Shown here: positions 6,655 through 12,056 of the stretch, piece after piece | How positions within the stretch are numbered: position 1 is the first letter of the stretch | Layout: every line of letters begins with the position of its first letter | Assembly: GCA_004294195.1 (NCBI GenBank) | Contig: REAQ01000275.1 | Location: 1 to 12,056, forward strand | Source: Sphingobacteriales bacterium | GTDB lineage: Bacteria > Bacteroidota > Bacteroidia > Chitinophagales > Chitinophagaceae | Reading direction: 5' to 3' | Length of the DNA: 12,056 nt | The notes under the pieces: model-generated | Databases searched by the model: none | What the model was told of the DNA's origin: nothing | What the model saw: the letters and a program-made list of their open reading frames with translations, nothing else | Made by a program: the position numbers and the translations under genes

Positions 6655-7071
6655 AACTACGTTTTTGTGGCGTGAAATAATGGGATCGGACTGGCCATCA
6701 GGAGGATAAAAGGAAACTTACATCGTGTATCCGTACAGGTTAGTTCGGGTACATTGTATAGCGAAAAAATTCATTCCAGATCTTGTGATCTTTCAGGGGA
6801 GCCGAAGACCGTAACTACAAACGAAGTGTGCTGGCGTAAAGCCGGATTGGGATTCAGTTTTGTGGTACGGATGATTCAGCGATCTTGGACCTGGCTTTTC
6901 GGAGATATTGCAGGTAAGTGCGGTAATTCGAAAGGATCGTAAAGCAAAATAAACACCTTCTGCTGACAATTGCAATACCCCTGGCATTGCGGATCCATGA
7001 TAGAAAATTAAGGTGCTGATTTACAAACTTATGAGCGCTACATTTGTTTATAACTTTTTTAAACAGGTTAG
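6655..7071. other. Intergenic region of 417 nt between divergent genes, no recognised gene
   Basis: The stretch separates the minus-strand secreted-protein gene from the ABC transporter gene. Short open frames exist on both strands (6754-6942 plus, 6793-6987 minus) but their translations are rich in R, S, C and W with no domain, no membrane segment and no start context, so they look like chance frames. Nothing matching tRNA, RNase P, SRP RNA or tmRNA core motifs was seen. The right end carries the promoter described at 7015-7046. The left end must hold the promoter of the minus gene, but no convincing TTTG/TAnnTTTG pair was found there. The middle (about 6780-6960) is unexplained and could hold a small RNA or a decayed gene. 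Confidence 0.6.
7015..7046 (+). promoter_or_regulatory. Candidate promoter of the ABC transporter operon
   Basis: TACATTTG at 7039-7046 is an exact match to the Bacteroidota -7 consensus TAnnTTTG. The expected -33 position, 20 bp upstream, reads GCTG (7015-7018), a poor match to TTTG. The element lies 25 bp before the first possible start codon, giving a plausible short leader. Confidence 0.5.
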
Positions 7072-7806
7072 ATGGAGGTAATGATCAGGGTAGAGAACCT
7101 TTCCAAGCGTTTTGGAACATTCCAGGCGGTGAATAATTTGTCTTTTACTGTAAATCAGGGAGATGTATATGGATTCCTCGGACAAAATGGTGCGGGGAAG
7201 TCAACCACCATCAGAATGCTGCTTTCATTGATCCGTCCGGACATTGGAAGCATTCAGATGCTGGGGCATGACCTTCGGACCCATCGAACAGAAATCATGC
7301 GCAGCACGGGTGCCGTTATTGAGAAGCCAGATCTTTATTCATATTTATCTGCAGAGGATAACCTTCGGATCTTCTCGCGCCTGAGTGGTATCAAACCCGT
7401 GAAGGAAAGGATTATGGCTAAACTGGAAATGGTGGGATTGCTGGAGAGGGCTGGTTCAAAGGTGAAGACTTTTTCCCAGGGGATGAAGCAACGCCTGGCC
7501 ATTGCCGTTGCATTGGTACATGATCCTAAATTGATCATTCTTGACGAGCCCACCAATGGTCTTGATCCACAGGGTATTGCCGATATCCGAAAACTGATCA
7601 TTTCGCTGAGCAGAGATCACGGGAAAACGGTACTGGTTTCTTCACACCTGTTGTCTGAAATGGAACAGATGGCTACCCGAATGATCATCATTGATCGCGG
7701 CGAAAAAGTAGTGGAAGGCGAGATGAAGGAATTACTCGATCCTTCTCTCTCCAATAAACCTGTTCGTAGTCTCGAAGAATATTTTCTCTCACTCACAAGC
7801 AAATAG
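7072..7806 (+). CDS. ABC transporter ATP-binding protein (ABC-2/BcrA-NatA type)
   Basis: This cytoplasmic ATPase powers the permease encoded next. All nucleotide-binding motifs are present in its 244 residues: Walker A GQNGAGKST (37-45), the family-specific GAVIEKPDLYSYLSAEDNLR region after the Q-loop, the signature FSQGMKQR (134-141, the variant usual for the drug/sodium export branch), Walker B LIILDEPT (154-161), the D-loop NGLDP (162-166) and the H-loop histidine in SSHLLSE (H192). The start is ambiguous. ATG at 7072 gives MEVMIRVENLSKRFG; ATG at 7081 gives MIRVENLSKRFG, which fits the family better and follows GGAGG, though only 2 nt away. The stop is 1 nt before the permease start, so the pair is an operon. 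Substrate cannot be inferred; antimicrobial peptide, lipid or ion export are known roles of relatives. Confidence 0.95.
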   Translation: MEVMIRVENLSKRFGTFQAVNNLSFTVNQGDVYGFLGQNGAGKSTTIRMLLSLIRPDIGSIQMLGHDLRTHRTEIMRSTGAVIEKPDLYSYLSAEDNLRIFSRLSGIKPVKERIMAKLEMVGLLERAGSKVKTFSQGMKQRLAIAVALVHDPKLIILDEPTNGLDPQGIADIRKLIISLSRDHGKTVLVSSHLLSEMEQMATRMIIIDRGEKVVEGEMKELLDPSLSNKPVRSLEEYFLSLTSK

Positions 7807-7807
7807 A

Positions 7808-8686
7808 ATGATCTGGGAACTGGTGCGTATTGAGTTATTCAAAGTTTTTAGGAAGCCGAGGACCTTTATCGCGTTTGTGGCCATCACCATGATCGTGGCA
7901 TTGATCCAGATGGGATTTTATGTGGATGGCGAAAGCTATATTCAGTTTGGAATGAACGCCTTGTCTGAGAATTTTGATATCCAGGGTAAAGTATTGAATG
8001 GATACCTTCTTGCCTACATTATTCTACAGACTTTATTGGTGCACGTGCCATTGTTGATCGCCTTGGTGGCAGGTGACATGATCTCCGGTGAAGCCAATAT
8101 GGGTACACTGCGGTTGCTGGTCACTAAGCCAGTCTCCAGAGGGCAGCTCGTATCTGCTAAGTTCATCGCGTCATCGGTCTACACCATCTTACTTCTGATC
8201 TGGATGGCCATCTGGGCCTTATTCGTTTCCATGCTGGTATTTGGCACAGACGATATGATCATTATGAAAAGTGAGGTAGTAACGCAGGTGTTGAAGCAGG
8301 ATGTGATGTGGCGATATTTTGCAGCATTTGGATTTGCAGCCCTTGCAATGATCACGGTTGCAGCCCTCGCGTTTTTCCTCAGCATCTTTGCAGAAAACTC
8401 CATCGGACCCATCATCACCTGCATGAGTATCATTATTGTCTTCACCATTTTAAATACCCTTAATCTGCCTTTATTCAATGCAGTGAAACCTTATCTGTTT
8501 ACGTCTCATATGCTGGGCTGGAAAGGGTTTTTTGACGTAAAGGTGAATGCGAATAATGAGCAGATCGTTGGTTCGGTGGAAAATCTTCCGGCCATTATGA
8601 AATCAGCCGGCATTCTTGTTTTTCACATCGTGGGCTTCTGGATTGCGTCAATCATCGTGTTCCGTAAGAAGGATATCATGTCTTAG
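7808..8686 (+). CDS. ABC-2 type transporter permease
   Basis: This inner-membrane partner of the preceding ATPase has 292 residues with six hydrophobic segments (about 18-38, 66-89, 118-145, 169-194, 198-216 and 266-285). The typical ABC-2 loop stretch GEANMGTLRLLVTKPVSRGQ (94-113) lies after the second segment; this E..GTLR.L...PVSR pattern marks the family. A larger external loop lies at about 220-262, between the last two segments. As usual in this branch there is one permease gene, so the transporter is probably a homodimer of permeases with two ATPase subunits. No peptidase or extra domain is fused. The following gene starts 47 nt on, and could be in the same transcript. Confidence 0.92.
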   Translation: MIWELVRIELFKVFRKPRTFIAFVAITMIVALIQMGFYVDGESYIQFGMNALSENFDIQGKVLNGYLLAYIILQTLLVHVPLLIALVAGDMISGEANMGTLRLLVTKPVSRGQLVSAKFIASSVYTILLLIWMAIWALFVSMLVFGTDDMIIMKSEVVTQVLKQDVMWRYFAAFGFAALAMITVAALAFFLSIFAENSIGPIITCMSIIIVFTILNTLNLPLFNAVKPYLFTSHMLGWKGFFDVKVNANNEQIVGSVENLPAIMKSAGILVFHIVGFWIASIIVFRKKDIMS

Positions 8687-8692
8687 TTTTCG

Positions 8693-8724
8693 GGTGAGCA
8701 AAGCCGTTAATTTCTTTACCTTTA
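8693..8724 (+). promoter_or_regulatory. Weak candidate promoter before the M20 peptidase gene
   Basis: TACCTTTA at 8717-8724 matches TAnnTTTG in all fixed positions except the last base, but the base stretch 20 bp upstream (GGTG, 8693-8696) is only a half match to TTTG. The leader to the ATG would be 9 nt from the box, too short for comfort. Read-through from the ABC genes is as likely. Confidence 0.22.
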
Positions 8725-8733
8725 AAAGAAAAA

Positions 8734-10017
8734 ATGCGGATCCTTTTGATGGCGATGGCCCTGCTTGTAGTTCATTCTGTTTCAGCACAACCATTGACAA
8801 AAGAGGAGAAGGCAATCCTTGCCAAGATAGATGCACAGATGCCTGAGACCATGAAGCTTTTGGAGGACGTGGTCAACATCAACTCGGGCACCCTGAATGT
8901 TGCAGGTGTGCGGAAAGTGGGTGAGATAATGGGCAAGGCTTTTCAACAAGCTGGATTTCAGACCACTTGGGTCTCACTACCGGATTCGCTGAGAAGGGCG
9001 GGCCATCTGGTGGCTACCCGAAAAGGCAGCAAGGGCAAAAAACTCTTTCTTATCGGTCACCTGGATACGGTGTTTGAACCGGATATGCCAGCCAACCCAT
9101 ATCGTAAGATCAACGACAGCACCGTTACCGGACAGGGCGTGAATGATATGAAGGGTGGTGATGTGATCATGCTGGCGGCAGTTAGGGCATTGAATGATCT
9201 TGGTCTTCTCAAGGATGTGACCATCACGGCCTATTTCACCGGCGATGAAGAAAAAGCGGGCCTTCCCATATCTGTTTCTCGTGCGGATTTCATTGAACGT
9301 GCAAAGCAACATGACATCGCACTAGGTTTTGAAGGGGCGATGGCCCTTGACATTGTTGCGATAGCACGCAGAGGTAGCAGCAGTTGGACACTCACTACTA
9401 CCGGCAAGCAAAGTCATTCCAGTGGAGTCTTCAACGAACAGGTTGGTTATGGCGCAAACTTTGAAATGGCGAGGATCCTGGAATCCTTTCGTCAGTCGCT
9501 GGCAGGCGTGAAGTATCTCACTTTTCATCCGGGGCTGGTAGCTGGTGGAACGGAAATGAAAATTGCATCCGGAGATGTACATGTTTTCGGCAAAACAAAT
9601 ATAGTGGCACCTTCAGCTGTTGCATATGGCGATCTCCGTTATATTTCTGGCCGCCAGGAAGATAGTGCAAGGCAGGTCATGCGCAGACTCGTAGCCACTG
9701 GAAATCTTCCCCAGACTTCTGCTAGCATAAGATTTGAAGATGGGATTCCAGCTATGGAGCCTACAGTGGGTAACTACGCCCTGCAAGAAAAATTAAGTGC
9801 ATTGTCGATGGCCATGGGGTATGGGCCAACCCATGCTGGTGATCCCGGGAAAAGGGGAGCAGGTGATATCTCTTACATCGCTGCATATGTTGATTGTCTC
9901 GATGGCCTTGGTGCTTCAGGCATGGGCGCACATGCTCCTGGTGAAACGATGGACCTCAAAGAATTTCCGATTTTATTGAAGCGAGCAGCACTCTATATTT
10001 ACCGATTAACCCGATAA
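8734..10017 (+). CDS. Secreted M20 family metallopeptidase (carboxypeptidase G2-like)
   Basis: This is a di-zinc exopeptidase that would release amino acids, possibly C-terminal glutamate, from peptides or conjugates outside the inner membrane. The 427 residues start with a signal peptide (hydrophobic 3-13, cleavage after SA at 17-18). The M20 active site is complete: H109 and the catalytic D111 in GHLDTVF, bridging D138 in GVNDMKGG, general base E172 and ligand E173 in GDEEKAG, ligand E200 in LGFEGA, and the last ligand H400 in GAHAPGE. The dimerisation domain falls at about 208-320 (GKQSHSSG at about 222-229). Overall order and spacing are closest to the carboxypeptidase G2 / glutamate carboxypeptidase branch. 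The ATG at 8734 gives the signal peptide directly. The next gene begins 10 nt after its stop. Exact substrate is uncertain. Confidence 0.93.
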   Translation: MRILLMAMALLVVHSVSAQPLTKEEKAILAKIDAQMPETMKLLEDVVNINSGTLNVAGVRKVGEIMGKAFQQAGFQTTWVSLPDSLRRAGHLVATRKGSKGKKLFLIGHLDTVFEPDMPANPYRKINDSTVTGQGVNDMKGGDVIMLAAVRALNDLGLLKDVTITAYFTGDEEKAGLPISVSRADFIERAKQHDIALGFEGAMALDIVAIARRGSSSWTLTTTGKQSHSSGVFNEQVGYGANFEMARILESFRQSLAGVKYLTFHPGLVAGGTEMKIASGDVHVFGKTNIVAPSAVAYGDLRYISGRQEDSARQVMRRLVATGNLPQTSASIRFEDGIPAMEPTVGNYALQEKLSALSMAMGYGPTHAGDPGKRGAGDISYIAAYVDCLDGLGASGMGAHAPGETMDLKEFPILLKRAALYIYRLTR

Positions 10018-10027
10018 TCTTACTTAC

Positions 10028-11413
10028 ATGAAAAAGCTTCTTGTTGTATTGCTCATCCTCTCGGTGCATGTGCGCGCCGAAGTGCGTCTGCCTTCCATCA
10101 TCGGTGACCATATGGTGCTTCAGCAAAAATCCACGGTTCAGCTATGGGGTTGGGCCGAACCCGGCGAGGATGTTACGGTAGTTGCGTCTTGGGATCCCGG
10201 CAAATCGTACACGGCTAAAACAAGCAGTGGCAGCAAATGGCAATTATCTTTGGCAACGCCAACTGCAGGCGGACCTTACACAATCCAGTTTAAAGGATGG
10301 GGTGCTCCGATGATGGTGACCGATGTGCTAATCGGTGAAGTGTGGGTTTGCAGTGGCCAGAGTAATATGGAGTGGAGTGGAAGTCAGCAGCTACCACAAT
10401 CTCTGGAAGAAGCACCACGTGCCAACAATTCAAAGATCCGTTTCTTCTATGTGCCTAAGGCTACTTCAAATTTCCCACAGGAAGATGTAAGGGCACGATG
10501 GGTAGTCTGTAATCCAGAGGATATGAAAAAGTTTTCGGCCATCGGATATTTTTTTGCAAAACAGATCAATGAAACAATGGGTTATCCGATGGGCATGATC
10601 AATTCCAATTGGGGAGGTACACCGGCAGAGACCTGGACGCCGCTACATGTGGTAGATAATGATCCTGAGCTAAAGGCGGCGGCAGACAAATTGAATCCGA
10701 TGGATAGGTGGCCAGTAAAAAAAGCGCAGGCGTATAATGCGATGATCTATCCTTTACAGCAGTTTTCCATTGCCGGCGTGTTGTGGTACCAGGGAGAATC
10801 CAATGTATCCACTCACGCGAGCTATGCCTCACTGTTCACTAAAATGATTGATGCCTGGCGTAAAGCATGGGGGAAAGAATTCCCTTTCTATTTTGTACAG
10901 ATTGCACCGTTCACATATGGAAAAGACAATATTAACGGTGCTTTGCTGCGCGAACAACAAACGCGTTCAGCAGTTTTCCCAAATACAGGCATGGTGATCA
11001 CCAGTGACCTGGTAGATACCGTTACGGATATTCATCCAAGGAAGAAAAAAGAAGTGGCTGCAAGATTGGCCAATCTAGCCTTGTCAGAAATTTACGGAAT
11101 GCAAGATGTCATCTGGAAGAGCCCATCGTACAAATCCATGTCCATCGAGAAAGAAAAGATCCGCATCAGCTTCAATGATGTGGGTGGCGGACTGGTGAGT
11201 GTTAATGGGGCGCCCAATAGTTTTTATATCGCCGGCGCAGACGGAAAGTTTGTTACAGCCCAGGCAAAAATCGATAAAGACAATACGGTACTCGTGTGGA
11301 GCAAAGAGGTGAAGGAACCCAAGCATGTACGTTTTGGATTCAACAACACAGATACACCGAATCTGAAATCAAAGGAGGGGCTGCCGGTGGATATATTTAG
11401 AACAGAAAAGTAA
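10028..11413 (+). CDS. Secreted sialate O-acetylesterase-like SGNH hydrolase
   Basis: Members of this family remove O-acetyl groups from sialic acids or other acetylated sugars. The 461 residues carry a signal peptide (KK at 2-3, hydrophobic 4-13, cleavage near A17). A short beta domain with the family opening LPSIIGDHMVLQQ (21-33) and LWGWAEPGE follows. The SGNH core has the nucleophile S112 in SGQSNMEW, the NWGGTPAETW block (about 194-203), WYQGESN (253-259, with N259), and the acid/base pair in DIHPRKK (D334 and H336). A C-terminal beta domain (about 365-461) closes the protein. Length and order match secreted Bacteroidota homologues, which often occur in plant polysaccharide clusters and may act on acetylated xylan or pectin rather than sialic acid; no glycosidase is next to it here. 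It starts 10 nt after the M20 gene, so cotranscription is likely. Confidence 0.93.
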   Translation: MKKLLVVLLILSVHVRAEVRLPSIIGDHMVLQQKSTVQLWGWAEPGEDVTVVASWDPGKSYTAKTSSGSKWQLSLATPTAGGPYTIQFKGWGAPMMVTDVLIGEVWVCSGQSNMEWSGSQQLPQSLEEAPRANNSKIRFFYVPKATSNFPQEDVRARWVVCNPEDMKKFSAIGYFFAKQINETMGYPMGMINSNWGGTPAETWTPLHVVDNDPELKAAADKLNPMDRWPVKKAQAYNAMIYPLQQFSIAGVLWYQGESNVSTHASYASLFTKMIDAWRKAWGKEFPFYFVQIAPFTYGKDNINGALLREQQTRSAVFPNTGMVITSDLVDTVTDIHPRKKKEVAARLANLALSEIYGMQDVIWKSPSYKSMSIEKEKIRISFNDVGGGLVSVNGAPNSFYIAGADGKFVTAQAKIDKDNTVLVWSKEVKEPKHVRFGFNNTDTPNLKSKEGLPVDIFRTEK

Positions 11414-11414
11414 A

Positions 11415-11546
11415 AACACAACAACTCAGTAACTCAGCAATACAACAACTCAGTAACTCAACAACTCAGCACCCTGCTAACTTGTTAAGTACTGAGTTGT
11501 TATGTTGTTGTGTTGCTGAGTTACTGAGCTGCTGAGTTACTGTGTT
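11415..11546. repeat. Foldback octamer array (7 + 7 units) between convergent genes
   Basis: The left arm (11415-11470) is seven gapless 8-bp units with consensus AACTCAGY and variants such as AACACAAC. A 20-nt spacer follows (11471-11490), which has its own small ACTT/AAGT stem. The right arm (11491-11546) is seven gapless units of the reverse complement (consensus RCTGAGTT). Comparing arms unit by unit gives 42 of 56 matching positions by hand count, several of the rest being G-T wobble, so the transcript could form a 56-bp imperfect stem in either direction. The array begins 1 nt after the esterase stop and ends 6 nt before the stop of the convergent minus-strand gene. It probably acts as a bidirectional terminator or 3'-end stabiliser; this is inference. 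Confidence 0.8.
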
Positions 11547-11552
11547 ATTGAT

Positions 11553-12056
11553 TTACCAGTATTTCGTCACCCCTGGCACCGCAACCGGATAGTATCCATC
11601 TGCACCTGGCAGAATCGGGGGTGCTGCATCAAATGCATAAGTCTTTGGTTGAATGTCCATTCCGGAGTTCAGCGCTTTATCCCACTCTACCACCTGGCCG
11701 GTATAAGTAGCCAGTCTGCCGAGGATGGAAGTCATGGTACTCTTGGCACCGTTTTCTGCATCGGCAAATTTGTACTCTCCTTTCGCAATGGCTGCAAACA
11801 ATTCATCATGTTCTGTCTGGTAGGGATTGTTTTCGGTTTTGTGATCAAACTGGTACAATACCTTTCCCTTGAGGTCCGTGATGTTTCCCGCTCCGCAAAA
11901 GATCTTTCCTTTTGTTCCTGTCATGAGCTCATCCACCTTGGCCATGGTTTTGGGGATATGCCGGCACTGTGAATTCAGAATTGATCCGTCTGCATACTGA
12001 AACTCCACATAATGGTGATCAAAGATCTCACCATGGTCTTTTCCTTTTCTTACCTG
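11553..12056 (-). CDS. Gfo/Idh/MocA family oxidoreductase, C-terminal part (5' end cut by window)
   Basis: Reading open to the window edge gives 167 codons of a longer gene (family members are about 350-450 aa), so the NAD(P)-binding Rossmann half and the catalytic lysine region lie outside. The visible part is the C-terminal substrate-binding half: GKDHGEIFDHHYVEFQYADG (from the fifth visible residue), SQCRHIP, GTKGKIFCGAG, EHDELFAAIAKGEYKFADAENGAKSTMTSILGRLATYTGQ and a proline-rich tail ending PVAVPGVTKYW. The HGEIFDHH..VEF.YADG and SQCRH patterns are typical of the large Bacteroidota group of these proteins, often exported and tied to sugar metabolism. An internal GTG at 12006-12008 is not the start, since conserved sequence continues upstream of it. 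It converges with the esterase gene across the foldback array. Confidence 0.92.
   Translation of the reverse strand, partial: QVRKGKDHGEIFDHHYVEFQYADGSILNSQCRHIPKTMAKVDELMTGTKGKIFCGAGNITDLKGKVLYQFDHKTENNPYQTEHDELFAAIAKGEYKFADAENGAKSTMTSILGRLATYTGQVVEWDKALNSGMDIQPKTYAFDAAPPILPGADGYYPVAVPGVTKYW

Noticed and set aside
6754..6942. Plus-strand open frame of 62 codons in the large intergenic gap
   Set aside because: No ribosome-binding context, unusual R/S/W/C-rich composition, no domain or membrane segment, and a competing open frame on the other strand at 6793-6987 with equally poor character.
11415..11546. CRISPR array
   Set aside because: Units are 8 bp, contiguous without spacers, and inverted around a centre; no cas genes are present.
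11415..11546. Insertion-sequence or transposon ends
   Set aside because: No transposase, no target duplication, and the inverted arms enclose only 20 nt.
12006..12008. GTG as the start of the minus-strand oxidoreductase
   Set aside because: The frame stays open to the window edge and the 16 upstream codons encode the conserved GKDHGEIFDHH stretch of the family.

Overview
The window looks like chromosomal DNA from a member of the Bacteroidota, most likely a Chitinophagaceae-type bacterium. This rests on a TonB-dependent receptor with an N-terminal carboxypeptidase-like domain, a small 2TM protein, a secreted protein with a type IX-like C-terminal tail, a Gfo/Idh/MocA protein of the type common in this phylum, weak Shine-Dalgarno sequences, and upstream elements resembling the Bacteroidota promoter consensus (TTTG, about 20 bp, TAnnTTTG). 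The genus assignment is inference only.

Layout: (1) 1-1105: the C-terminal two thirds of atpA, then an octamer repeat array and a clear intrinsic terminator. (2) 1106-5906: a probable six-gene plus-strand operon encoding a TonB-dependent outer-membrane receptor, a 2TM protein, a secreted TPR-like protein, two tandem paralogous polytopic membrane proteins, and last a small winged-helix regulator. The genes are separated by 28 nt or less or overlap, apart from a promoter with a perfect 12-bp palindrome in front of the first one. (3) 5977-6654, minus strand: a small secreted protein with an FN3-like part and a T9SS-like tail. (4) 6655-7071: a divergent gap with no recognisable gene but a good candidate promoter at its right end. 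(5) 7072-11413: an ABC-2 type ATPase and permease, then a secreted M20 peptidase and a secreted sialate O-acetylesterase-like SGNH hydrolase, all on the plus strand with short gaps. (6) 11553-12056, minus strand: the C-terminal part of a Gfo/Idh/MocA oxidoreductase that runs off the window.

How the genes may work together: the regulator, the two membrane paralogs, the secreted TPR-like protein and the receptor appear to be one transcription unit, which suggests an envelope uptake or sensing module controlled by its last gene; the substrate cannot be read from the sequence. The ABC pair is a self-contained export or membrane-remodelling transporter. The M20 peptidase and the esterase are exported hydrolases of peptide/amino-acid conjugates and acetylated sugars respectively, and their link to the transporter is positional only.

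The most striking non-coding signal is that all three places where transcription units end carry an array of short degenerate words (8, 7 and 8 bp period) that starts at or within 1 nt of the stop codon. At both convergent gene pairs the array is folded back into a long imperfect palindrome that nearly fills the space between the two stop codons. Junctions between co-directional genes inside the probable operons lack such arrays.
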